A stretch of 64,000 nt of DNA, taken from positions 1 through 64,000 of the forward strand of contig JAVKOQ010000251.1 of assembly GCA_031835245.1 (NCBI GenBank), given 5' to 3'. The position numbers and the translations under genes were made by a program. The stretch comes from Balamuthia mandrillaris (Eukaryota; Discosea; Longamoebia; Balamuthiidae). Below the pieces are notes generated by a model that was not told the origin of the DNA, made no database searches, and saw only the letters and a list, made by a program, of their open reading frames with translations. Of this stretch, positions 11,491 through 26,656 are shown piece by piece; positions within the stretch are counted from its first letter, which is position 1, and every line of letters starts with the position of its first letter.

Positions 11491-12718
11491 TTACTCAGCT
11501 CTTTCGGTGACGCAAACCATCATTCCATCTCTTGGGCTTAAGATGAGGGTTGGGGTGAACGTCTTGTACTCCTCTCCCGGCACCAGCCTCAACTCAAAAC
11601 GTTTCACAATGGAGCACAACGTTTGCACGGCCTCGGTGTAAGCCATCTCTTTGCCCAAACAGGTCTGAGGACCCAGATGAAACGCGGTGAAGAGGCCTTT
11701 GAGGTAAGCTTCTTTGGCCTTTTCCTCCGTCCAACGCTCCGGACGAAACTGCAAGGGAGCGTCTGGGTACTCCGTTCGTCCCATGCAGAAAGGAGTGTAC
11801 TGCACCTCGTCTCCAGGGAAGACTTTGGTGCCATTGGGCAACACATCCTCGTTGATGGCCACTCGAGTATCGAAAGGAACGGAAGGGTAGAGACGAAGGG
11901 TTTCGGTCATGACATTGCGAGCGAAGGTCAGTTGGTGGATCTCCTCTGAGGTGGGCACCTCTCCCGATACTATTTGTTTGACTTCATCGACTAACTATTT
12001 GTTTATGTTGGATGGAACAGATTAGAAGCAGGCGAGAGGGGAGGAGAGAGCAGAGAAGAGAGAGCAGAGAAGAGAGAGCAGAGAGCAGAGAGCAGAGAGC
12101 AGAGAGCAGAGAGCAGAGAAGAGAGAGCAGAGAGCAGAGAGCAGAGAGCAGAGAGCAGAGAGCAGAGAGCAGAGAGCAGAGAGCAGAGAGCAGAGAGCAG
12201 AGAGCAGAGAGCAGAGAGGAGAGAGGAGAGGAGAGGGGAAGTTAAAACCTTTTGCTCCACTTTAGGATTCAACGAGAGATTGTAAAATGCCCATGTTAGC
12301 GCCTGAATAGGATACAGAGGAAGTGAAAAAAAAAAAGGAAAGAGCTTGGCATAGGTGATATAGCAGGAGCACTTACTGCAGCAGTGGTATCTCTTCCAGC
12401 AATGAGGAAGTTCAAGAAGACATCCCGCAAGTATTTATCTAGAGAAGATTGGGTTATAAGAAAAAAAAGAGCAAGAGAAAAGTGAAGAAACCTGTCAAAG
12501 GCTTGCCATCGTCGTCCGTTATGGCCAAGAACTGAGAAAAGATGTCCGTTTTGTTTCTGAGTTCCTCCAATGACTCCTGTTTTCTTTGTCGTATGATGGC
12601 ATAGACGTGTTTGTCAAGATAAGAAACATGTTTTTGAATGATTTTGGTGGCCGAGAAACGCTGCAGTGGGTTAAATGCTCTTCTAATGATTTGTTCCTGC
12701 AAAGAACACGAAGGGTTG

Positions 12719-12766
<48 letters not shown>

Positions 12767-13767
12767 CTGCACACGCACTTGAGCACCATCGAAGCTCCTT
12801 TGGAATTTATTTCGCTGTTTGGCGGTGAGAGTTCCATCCCGACAGCCCAACCCCAACTCCAAGAATGTGGCCATTGTGAAGCTCATGAATAACTGTTTCG
12901 TTGTAAAAGGAGCAGGAACCACCAGCGACGAAGAACAAACAATAAGAAGAAGAAGAAGAAGATGCAGCAGATGCAGTAGAAGCAGAAGAAGAAAAAGAAG
13001 AAGAAGAAACAGAACAAGAACAAGCACATAAAGGAATTGAAGGATACAACCTTAGCGATGTCCAAAGGCTCGCCAGATTTCGCAGCCGCTCGGAGCGTGG
13101 AGAAAACGTGTAGTCTGATGTGGTTGGCGAACACAGGGACCATGCCTTGGTCAATCGAAGCTGTGCGAAAGAGAGGCTTGGCGAGCTTTCGATGCAGCAT
13201 CCAGTCTCTTCCATCCGCTGTGAATATGCTTTTTTTTTAAAAAATAACTGTAAGACGATGAACTGGCGGAAAAGATAATTTTAAAGTCGAACCCATCGCC
13301 CAACAGCTCCTTGAAGTCTTTCCGCCGACGTGGACCTCGCTCCTGGAGACACAGATAAAAAGTGAGCACAGAAGTTGTTCAATATCATTGATAACCCACA
13401 TAGTTCTTAAAGTTACGATTCAAAAAGTAGTCAGCAATGTCAGGGTCAGTGGTGCTTATAACTCGGTGCTTCAACAACCAGAACTCAAAAATGCGGCCGT
13501 GTTTTTGCTATTGAAAGAGAAATGCAACGAAAACCATATTAATATTTGATTGGTGAGAGATGATGCAATACTAACTGCAAGTCCCAACAAAAGCCAATGC
13601 CTTCTTTGCCAATTGCGGGAGAAGAGAAGGATGTTCCCAAACAGCGGAAGAGGTCGGGGGCCTGGCAAGGATTGTCTCCTGCGGCGGTAACGAATGTCTT
13701 CAATGATTTTGAGCGCAATAGCTGCTACCATCACAGCAAGTACCGCCCAACCCAAAGCCCAACCCAT
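11491..13767 (-). CDS. cytochrome P450 monooxygenase
   Basis: Nine exons (13767-13576, 13507-13400, 13342-13293, 13228-13051, 12892-12779, 12696-12492, 12438-12377, 12302-12249, 11994-11491) join in phase to 488 residues, the usual P450 length. An N-terminal membrane anchor (MGWALGWAVLAVMVAAIA) precedes the proline-rich hinge LPGPRPLPLFGN. The WMLHRK helix C, the I-helix AGRDTTA, ETLR of the K helix, FRPERW and the heme loop FHLGPQTCLG with its cysteine ligand are all present. The overall pattern is the CYP86/CYP4-like fatty-acid hydroxylase type, but the substrate is not determinable. It is an ER-membrane enzyme by family. It sits inverted between the two tandem Frizzled-like genes and shares a roughly 320-bp divergent promoter with the second one. 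Confidence 0.93.
12016..12238. repeat. AGAGAGC heptamer tandem repeat in P450 intron 8
   Basis: More than 20 copies of a 7-bp unit on plus, pyrimidine-rich on the sense strand. The same heptamer (reverse complement) recurs at 32.18-32.25 kb in a different gene neighbourhood. Confidence 0.93.
12721..12765. repeat. (GA)n microsatellite in P450 intron 5
   Basis: A pure GA tract, CT on the sense strand, placed soon after the GTGCGT donor of the intron. Confidence 0.95.
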
Positions 13768-14084
13768 GCTGCTGAAGTAGTGTAAGTGTAGAAAACAACA
13801 GACAAGAAATATAAAAAAAACCCCATTTTTATTCTTGTTGGATTTCCCAGCACGTTTAATCCTCCTAGGAACACACTGATGCGCAATTTGAGGCACGATT
13901 GGTTGATGATTTGTTAACAAATGAACAGGGGTTATGGTGCAATATATGGGTGATGACATTTTGATCACTTGCCTCGAGGCTTTACTCTGCATGACGCTTT
14001 TGGTCCAAACAAAAACTTAATAGAATAAATGAAATAAAGCAAATACGAAGCTTATCGTGGACTGGAGCTAACAGGAAAAAAAAA

Positions 14085-16440
14085 ATGTGTTCCCCCATGT
14101 GTAGGAAACTCTCTGTTTGTCTGTTCTTCTTGTTTTTCTGCTCTGCTCTTGGTGCGTGCATCTTCTTCTTTTGTTTTGTTTTGTTGCATGTTGCTTTTGT
14201 TGCTTAGACCATCAGTAACAAAACAAAACAAACAAACAAAGGGAGCTGCATTCATCCAAACGAGCCGGCCTTCAAGGGGAAACTGGTGGATGGTAAATGT
14301 CTCCCATTGCTAGAGGAGTATGCTCAACCCATCTTCATTCCGGATGTTGATGGCGATAGGGGCTGGGAGCAGCTTGCTTCTCAGGCGTATTCTTTTACAA
14401 GCGCATTGGGGGTTTGGGTTAGCCGGGAATGCAGGGATGCTGGCTTGAGGTTGGCATGCCATTTCACTTATAAAATGTGCAACAATGACATGCAAAGTAC
14501 GTTCGCCTCAGTTCTTCAATTCTCCGTTAGCTGACCATCAACCCCTTCGTCATCTCTTTGGGGTCTTCTTTCTCCATAAAGTTGTGCCTCCATGTCTGTC
14601 CCTCTGCTTGGAAATGCAAACGGAATGCGCGGAGGCGCTGGCGGAGTCAGGCAAGAGCGTACCTCCATGCGTCGATGCCATCTTTCCAAATGTTTCTTGC
14701 AACGCAGGCAGCGAGGCCAGTAAGTTCTGTTTTCCTTCTTTAATATTGTTTTTGTCTTAGTTTAACGAACAAAACATAGAGGTCGCCTATTCTGAAGCCG
14801 ACTGTCCCTATCCAACTGTGTTTTCTGCCTCCCCAAGCCATGCTCAAGATCCAGGCGGAGACCCTACCTCCGTGTGCAAGCTTCCCTGTCCCTCTGCCTT
14901 CTTCAGCGACGCTCAATGGGATGGCCTGTTCCTCATCATCTATATCTTCACGCCAATCTCTCTTGTGTTGACCCTCTTTTACATTGTGACGTCCTTCCTC
15001 CACCCCAAGACTCGCAGGTATCCTTCCAACCTTCTCCCTATCTTGGCAACTTCGTCTCTTCCCGTGACCATTGCTTTGATGTTTGGCGTCCTTGCCGGAG
15101 GAGTGGAGAAGGTGTTGTGTTCTGCGGATGGGGACTATGAGGAGATTGGAGTTGGGGAAGCGGGTGGACTGGCGTGCGTTTTACAAGGTAGGCTTATCGG
15201 TTGTTTCTTCTTGGTTTTGTTTAGTGGGTTTGGAAGTTCACCAAAAAAAAAAAATAAATACCAGGAACTCTGATACTATATGGAGGTTTATCCACGGGTT
15301 TATGGTGGCCCACTCTTGGGTTCAACCTGGTGCTTCTGGTAGTGGTTCAGGTCAAGCAAGAGAACCTCAAAAAGCTCCAAGTTTGGTCGGTTCCCTCCTG
15401 CTTTAGATTGTACCATTGTTTTTCCATTGTGACTCATCATGCTTTCCACTTTCTCTATGCAACCACAGGTACCATGTTTATAGCTGGGGCATACCGGTGG
15501 TGCTGACCATCATTCCATTGGCTGCCAATAAGATCAGGGCAGCCCCCACCGTTCCTTATTGTTTCATCTATGATCAGGATAATGACTGGTGGATATATGG
15601 CTGCTTCTACATTCTGTGTATGTGTTATGTGTTATTTGTTGGATGACATCGGTGTTAACGCGTTTCATTCTCTTCCTAATAATGGACAGACATTATCACA
15701 TGGGTTATCGGTTCGGCTTGCTTGGTGACTGTTTTAATATCCATCTTTGTGGTATGCAGCACGTTCCTCTCACTCACTCTCTAGCCAGTTATCTTTCATT
15801 CACTCCTGCATGTACAACTAATATAAAAACGCGAACGAAAACAGAGAACGTACCAGTTCAACAAGCATGGAAACATGCCATTGCCACAGTTCATTCGCAT
15901 TCTCGTTGTTCTGTTCGTCTATTGGTCAACAAGCCTCATCCTCATCGTCTTTCGCTTCTACTACAGCGCCGTCACCGATGACATCAAACAGGCAGCCGAG
16001 GAGCAGGTCTTTTGTAGCGCCTTTACCGGGACCGAGTGCGAGTTGGAGGATCCTCCAAGCTACGAGCTCTCCGTTCTATTGACTTTGGCGCTGTGTTGCT
16101 TGGGCTTTTGCATCTTTCTTGCTGTGGGTTCGACCAAGCGGATGTACAAGTATTGGAGGAGCTTGTTCTGGGGCGTTGCAAATGCAGCGAACAACAAGGA
16201 AAGGATGCAAGCGCTGAGGGAGCATATACAGAGCAGGGAGTGGACGAGGCAGCGGACGTTAAGGAGGTCTCGCGGAATGCGTACGTTTATCGCTCTCTTG
16301 TTCTGATTTCTCTATTCTTCCTCACTCATCCCTCCGAAATCAACCAGCCAACAGCCGGAAGAACACAACGAGCTCTCGTGACCTCTCCAAGCCCTCTTCT
16401 CTTTCTTCTTCCTACGAACAGGAGGAGGCGGAAGAGGAGC

Positions 16441-16478
<38 letters not shown>

Positions 16479-16487
16479 GAAGAATAA
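14085..16487 (+). CDS. Frizzled-like receptor, tandem paralogue B
   Basis: Nine exons (14085-14151, 14242-14496, 14582-14719, 14780-15187, 15265-15385, 15469-15617, 15690-15751, 15845-16280, 16348-16487) give about 591 residues. The signal peptide (MCSPMCRKLSVCLFFLFFCS) is in exon 1. The CRD (CHFTYKMCNNDMQ, PPCLSLCLEMQTECAEAL) and all seven helices align closely with paralogue A, and each splice phase is the same. The C-terminus differs: it ends in EQEEAEEEH followed by a run of about 12 serines coded by AGC repeats and then REE, where A has a shorter acidic tail. This indicates a local duplication followed by microsatellite growth in the coding tail. Plasma-membrane signalling role inferred from family. 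Confidence 0.88.
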
Positions 16488-16576
16488 GCGTGTTGATAGC
16501 AGAGTCTTCCAGTTTATGGCGCAGTTTGTTTTAATATATCGCTAAAATAAAATAATTATTATTCCTCAATTATTCA

Positions 16577-20299
<3,723 letters not shown>

Positions 20300-20343
20300 A
20301 ATTTTTTCTTGGTAGTGTTTTATCTTTCTTGTGCGCGCTTCTT

Positions 20344-22820
20344 CTAATGGAGACGACTTAACATGAAGCCACATTGATGACAAAAGGGGGAACCAGAACG
20401 GCCAGGCACTTGACATCCTTTACAGAAAAATTGAGGGGCGTCTACTCCTCTTTCGTGTTCGTCTATCTTCATCCATCGGCCATCTATCACCCTCCACCTT
20501 GCTCCCATATCAGCTGTCGTTGTAGTTATTGGCTGAGATGAAGGAACAGAAGAAGAAGAAGAAGAAGAAGAAGAAGAAGAATTGATCTCGATGCCGATCC
20601 GTTTGAGAAGCTGAGCCAAACCAGAGTAAGATCGCAACACCTGTCTCAGCCCTTGCTCCAAATCCTCGGAGAGAAGCGCGACCAGCTGTTTGCTATCCGT
20701 TTCCTCCTTTCCGCTTCTGCTCTCTCTTATTGCACCACCGAAAGCTACAATATACACCGGCGCCACGTTGATGAGATAGCGTAAGTTTTCTTCAAGTTTT
20801 TGTGCCTCTTGAGGTTGTCCTACTCCGCTCCAGTTATTGTGCTGCTTTCTCGATAACACTGTCAAAAGAACGACCACTTCCGCGCCCAGACTGATGGTTG
20901 CTGCAAAGGAGGCGATCACCTCGTCCAGTTTTAAATTTTGTTCTTCGTCACTTTTTGCTTCGACGCAGGCGACCAACTTTTGAAGATGAGTGGTGGATTG
21001 ACGCAAAGCCATAGCGAGTGCTTTTTGTTGTTCTTTCTCCACTTTTTCTTCTTGACTTCTACCTTTTGCGTGTTGTTCTCTGGCTAGTTCTCTTTGTGTT
21101 GTCTCTTCTTGATTTTGTTGGAAGCTCTTCTCAAATATCTCCTCCACTCTTTGTTCAGCTGCCACAACTACTCCTGTTCGCTCTTCGTCTTGTTTTTGCT
21201 GTTCCCTGGCTGCTCTTGCCAGTTCTTCATTGACGATATGAACGCTGCGCCGAGGGCTAAGCAAAGAAGAAGCAGAAGAAGATGAAGGAGAAGGTGAAGC
21301 GCAGCTCTCGGAATGAACGAGCACGTAAAAGAGAAGAGCTGGTTGAAAGTGTCCTCTCCTGCAGCGCTCAACGATGTCTCTGTCAAAGCTGCTACCGGCT
21401 TCTTTGACGGTGGCGTCATCGAAGACAATCCATCGGTGCTTCTCCACATTGAAGAAAAACGCCAAATAATGAAGGCCATAGTAACAAACCATCCCTCTTA
21501 GCATGTAGGAAGCATCAGGTGATGGAGCGGAATCAAAGATGTCCTTTAGTTGGATTCGCTGCTCTATGCTGCAGAGCGTTTCTATGATGGCTTCCACCGA
21601 AGGTTTATTCGTCTCCCAAACCATTCCTATGGTAAATACTTCTGGCTGGTGTAAAAGGTAACGCTTTACCGTGGAAAGCCGTTTGCATTTCTATGATATT
21701 ACGAAAGCTAAATGGTTTCCACAGTATGTAAATAATTAAGAACGATTAAAATGGTACTTACCTCATTGGAGCATGGCCGCTTATCTTCTGCACTCAGTTG
21801 CTTCAGCAATGCACAAAAACTCATATCTCGGTTCTGCTTTTTCAACATCCTGTAAGAGAGAGAGGAGAAATGATGGTGAGAACATTAGAAAGCGATAGCG
21901 AAAGAGAGGGGAGAGGGGGAAGAAACCGCAATGAAGTGGTATAGATGTAATATATAAAGTGATCTGAAGAAATAGGTTCTGAAGAATCGCCACAGCCACT
22001 AGATTCACACACAATCTGTTCTAATAGGTTCATCCCAAACACTTCGTGAGCGATACAAGGAGGCTCCATGCAAAAGGAAGATGAGCTTTGTTTCAGTTGT
22101 TCGTTTTTTGTGTCCCTCTCTTTGCCGTTGTTGCTGTCCTCTTCGGCAGTCATCACTTCGTGTATATTTGTCAGAATAGCGTGCAATGTTTCTGCCGCAT
22201 CATCCTGCAAAAGAGAAGAAGGAGAAGAACAACATAAGACAACATAAGACAACATAAGACAACAACAGGGCGGGCAGAAGGAGATCAAGAGAAATACGTG
22301 AGTAACAGTAAGAAGATAAAGCAAAACAATTGCTCATCTACCATTTCCCCAAGTTGGAATCGCCCTTCCTTCTTGTACAAAGCACTCAGTGCCTCTCGAA
22401 GAACGTCTGGTGGCAGCACAGCCTCTTCCGAGAACTCATAGCCCACAAATATACTCTATTGTCTGAAGAAGTTATTCTTGGGCATTCAAACGTAAGCAAT
22501 GAAAAAAGTACTTTGAGAGCACAAAAGACGCAGGGCTCCTGATGGTGATGCCGAGAGGCCGTGTTGAAGCGTTTCGTGAAGGCCGTGAGATGCCACAAGC
22601 TCTGTATGCCAACGTTCAAGAAGCAGTTGTTCTTGCCTTGATCGTTTTCCAAGCCTTTCTCTCCTTCCACTTTAAACAAAACCTCTCCTGTTCTTGGACT
22701 GAGCAGCGATGACGAGGTTGTTGAGGTTTGTTGCGCTGGAGAAGCAGCAAAACTTGTAGGAATGTTGTAAAGAAAGTGGCCGCCGCCGCCATCTTCTGGA
22801 TAAAAGTGGTCGTACGACAT
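20344..22820 (-). CDS. USP53/USP54-like ubiquitin-specific peptidase homologue
   Basis: Five exons (22820-22512, 22455-22342, 22204-21927, 21849-21762, 21690-20344) give about 711 residues; the start is the first in-frame ATG but an extra 5' exon is possible. The Cys box KGLENDQGKNNCFLNVGIQ and PCVFCALK match the USP53/USP54 subgroup. VFTIGMVWET and the His box YYGLHYLAFFFN followed by WIVFDD complete the fold, so Cys, His and Asp appear present. The C-terminal half has a long Glu/Gln-rich coiled coil, a serine run and two CxxC pairs (CKGC, CHQC), probably a small zinc ribbon. Relatives cleave or bind ubiquitin chains. Its stop is only 44 bp from the PARG stop, converging. Confidence 0.82.
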
Positions 22821-23173
22821 GAGCTCCGCCTTTCTTTCTGTTCTTTCGTTTTCCTTTTTTTTTTTTTGGTACTGACCGGAGTAACCTCTATTCCGCAGCT
22901 GCGCAATTTTGCCTATGCCCCCAAGTATGTGTTGGAGGGAGTTAGCAGCGTCCCTCCTTCTCTATCCTAAACATGATGGGGTGGCGGAGGGAGCAACTGT
23001 TCACCGAGAGCCAAAGGGGGGGTACAGTTTCAGCTAAGTATAAAGAGGGGGCTTAAGTTTCACATGCGGGGCTCCTCCCCTTGATCATCATCGTATTCCA
23101 GCAGGGCACTCACAACATCACCATCACTATCAGCATGAGGAGAAAGCAGGAAGCTTTCCTCTTCTTCCTCTTC

Positions 23174-26100
23174 TTATCTCTCTCCCTTTTCTTCCTCCTC
23201 TGCCACGAAATATTGATGAAGGGAGCGGCGGCGGCGACTGCCGAGAAAGCCACTACTACGATGATGCCGATGTTGTCCAACAGTTGAAGGAGCAGAGCAG
23301 GACATCCAAGAACAGGGAGAAGGTGAAGGAGAAGACAAACAAGAATAACAGGGAGAGGACGTAGCAGATGTTGGAACGCTACCGCTGGAACGCGAAGAAG
23401 GTGCGGTAGCGAAGTGTTTGCCATGGAGCTTTGGTTGCGATAGATGATGACCAACAACTTCGCTGTCACGATCACCCTCTCGGCAACAAAGTGGCCACCG
23501 CCACCACCACCTCCAACATCCATTGCGAAGACAAGAAGCGGGAGAAGAAGCAGTAGCAACCCGGCCGTTCCTCTGTCCGATCTTTCTGGTGCCGAAGACC
23601 AACAAGCTATGCAACACATAAAAGAGGGTGTAAGCGAGATGGCAGATGCTGAATGTACCCATAACCAACACAACAGCCAGTTCCTGCCACTGGATAGCCT
23701 TTTTTTGGTGGTTGTAGGTGAAGGCCCTGTCGGCCTCCACCACAAACTCGATGATGAATGGATCTTCTCCCAGGATGCTGCTAGTGGGGACCAAGGCTAT
23801 GTACACGTCCTGCACACTGTCGTGCTCAGAAGAAGAAGAAGAAGAAGAAGAAGAACAAGAAGAACAAGAAGAACAAGAAGAAGAACAAGAAGAACAAGAA
23901 GAAGAAGGAGAAGAAGGAAGATAAGAAGTAGAAAGATAGGAAGTAGAAAAAGACTGATACGGAAGCCTGCTAAAGCCCTGAACAGACATGTTGTGTCTAT
24001 GGAGGACATCCTCTGCCGAAACAGACGACACAGAAGAGAAGAACGGCGTTGTCAAGTTCCAAGTCCATGACTGCAAGCAGACCGTTTCGTTTAATCCTAG
24101 TTGCAACATGAAGCTTGTCCTCGCCTCGAAGTCTGCCAATAGCGTCTGCCGTACCACACATTCAAAGTAAGGCTCTTCCTGAAACTCAGCCTCGGAGCCG
24201 ATATGACTGCAACGGCCCTCCTCTTGGCATTTGAACTGGATTGTGGAGGGGGTGCAACTTCCCCTGAAGCCTTGCATTCTCACTTCGATACCAATTGGAT
24301 GGTATTCAAAGATAGAAACAGGAAATGAGGAAGAGAAGGAAACAGATGACGAAGAGGAGTATTGCGGAGAAGATAAATAAGCAAAGGAGTGCGCCTCTGA
24401 GAGTGCTTTGGAGGAGGACGAAGGACGAAGCGGAAGAGCAGTGAAGGAATAAAGAGGTTGGAGTTGCGAAGTCCTCTGGATGTTGACCAATTCTCCTCTA
24501 GGCAGCGGTTTGGAATAATCGCAGTACTGACTGTATGTTGGAAAGAACAACAGGACCACCATGGTAGCTGCCAACAAGAGGTATACCAACACTATCGTTA
24601 AACATGATCCGGTTGCAACCAAGAATCTCTCTGAGAGGGATTCTCTTCCATCGTCCTCCTCTTCTCTCCCGGTAAAGTACTGATGTTGATGTTGCTCTTG
24701 GTGTTCGTTGTTGCTTTGCGAAGGTTTATGGAAGAAGATGTCTGCTTTGCGAAGAACTGGAAGCAAGAACTGGCGTCTAACTGCGTCACAAGTCCCACCA
24801 AGGGGAATAATCATAACCGCGATGACCACCATCATCAACGCAATCAACATCAAAGCCATGATGCCATACTGCTTATCTACCAACGCCCCCAAAAGGGCCT
24901 CCCCCCAGGAGTTCTCGCCCGACATGCTGTTGGTCATGAACATAAACGCTTTACCTACGTCCATCCGGTTGGCATAGAAATCGTTGGGAACAGGCACAAC
25001 CGCTCCCTCCGGGCAGTAGTCTTCCTTTTTCAACGGCTGCTAGCACGGAACTGAAGGTTCCCTCTGGACAGGAATAACAGTGCTCCTCCCATCCAGTGTG
25101 GTTCTTGAACGTACCAGGAGGGCAGGGCTGTGTTCGAGAGTTGCTGTAATGATACCCTGGCGGCGAAAGTCGGCAGTAATAATCCTGCACTGCCACAAAG
25201 TCTCCCCTGGCGGCCGCTTTGTAATTCGTGCTAGCCTGAACCTTGGGTGCACGAAGCTCCACAGTTGAATTCAAAGTGGGAAGAAGGCAACCCAAGCCAG
25301 TAGTAGTATCTGATGAGCAAGTTGTCGAGGTGTTGTAATGGAAGAAAGCGACCGAGGAGAGATCGTTATCGGTTGGTCTCGACTTTCCAACCAACACTTG
25401 GGAGCTGTATCCTATCCATTCCCACTTTAGCGCCTTGTCAGGAAAGGTCAAGTTGCCAACAAAAGTCCACCCCGCCGCTCCACCTCTGTTGTTGTTGGAA
25501 AAGATTACGGCTTGCGTTGAGGTAGCCAATGCCAACTGCTGGGCGTTAGGGCTAACGGCGATGGCTGTGGCATGCGGTGCGCTTTGCTCCGCGACGATGG
25601 CCTTCTTGTCAAAGTCGTAGCTGATGAGCCTGGTTGGAGGGTTCAGCTCGGTGGTATGGAAGAAGGCGTGGTCATCCCCAGCAGCCACCAGCACGCTGAG
25701 GCTTCTGCTACTGTTGGACAGAGACAACTCTTCCACCACAGAAAAGCATTCCATCGATCTGTCTCCCTCTTCTCCTCCTGCTTCTCCCTGTTTGCGTTGT
25801 TGAGAAGGAAGCAACACATTGGATCTACACAATACAGAGTTCACTTTGTTGCTGTCGTACAGTTTCTCCCAAATGACGACGATCTCCGTCCCCAAGGATG
25901 ATGAAAAAGACTTGGCTCCGACCACAAGGAAATAGTCCTCATCTGTTGGGTCGGTCGGTAAGGGATAGCTGCATCGTCTGAGAAACTGGTTGTCGCGAAA
26001 TATCTCAGCAGTACCGTCAAATGGAAACCAGACGAAGAAGTAGTCCCACCCACAGGAGATTCCCCATGGGCGTGCTATTTGATATTCCTTGCGGAAAAGC

Positions 26101-26318
26101 TCGGTGGTTCCTCCTTCGCTCAGCTCCTCCACGACCACAGCGATATGGGTTCCCCATACGTATTTTACTGCCAGGGACCCGTTGTTCACGCCCATGAAGC
26201 ACGTGGCAGACAACCATTCCGAGCTTGTGCAAGACGACAAAAGGAGTACAACGAGCGCACAGGAATAGAAAAACAGACGGAGGGCTTGTGGTAGCGTAGT
26301 GGTAGCAGTCCTGTTCAT
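23174..26318 (-). CDS. Cys-rich multipass cell-surface protein, frame broken once
   Basis: A single long exon of 3145 nt. A signal peptide (LRLFFYSCALVVLLLSSC) is followed by a roughly 350-residue beta-rich ectodomain with many sequons and a Cys-rich module of the ephrin-receptor/GCC2-GCC3 kind (CRLSPPGYHY, PCPPGTFKN, CYSCPEGTFSS, DYCPEGA). Three or four membrane helices follow (e.g. YGIMALMLIALMMVVIAVM, IVLVYLLLAATMVVLLFF), with another extracellular domain and a poly-Ser/Cys stretch. The frame shifts by one base at an A5 run on the coding strand (plus 25026-25030); with one A fewer the Cys module continues and the protein is about 1047 residues. The last ~110 residues read well in two frames, so the true C-terminus is uncertain. 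No known function recognised. Confidence 0.65.
23825..23930. repeat. GAA/GAACAA triplet repeat in coding sequence
   Basis: AGA-AGA-ACA units on plus, coding a Ser/Cys run on the minus strand in the second ectodomain of the Cys-rich surface protein. Confidence 0.85.
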
Positions 26319-26389
26319 CCTTTGAGGAGACCAACAAGCAGAGTTTGGTTCCTACTTGCTCTTCTTGTTCTTTTTTTTTTCTTCTTTTT

Positions 26390-26495
26390 CTTGTTGTTGT
26401 TGTTGGTTGTTGTTGTTGTTGTTCTTTTTCTTCTTCTTCTTCTTCTTCTTCTTCTTCTTCTTCTTCTTCTTCTTCTTGTTCTTCTTGTTCTTTGA
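26390..26495. repeat. TTG/TTC triplet repeat between genes
   Basis: (TTG)n then (TTC)n in the 338-bp gap between the surface-protein start and the F-box stop; nothing else is recognisable in that gap. Confidence 0.9.
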
Positions 26496-26656
26496 GCCAA
26501 AAGACATTGAAATAACCCAAAATAGGATGGGCTGTGGGTGGTGGGGGTGGTGGTCCCAACTGCCCAGCCAGCTGTTGTTTCGCGGGCGGCCAATCTGAGA
26601 ACACGTGTTTGTTGCTGTACAAGAAAAATAGCACTAGTATTAAAAAGTACATAAAG

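Noticed and set aside
12012-12245. Heptamer and other tandem repeats as a CRISPR array
   Set aside because: Direct tandem units without unique spacers, in a eukaryotic intron.
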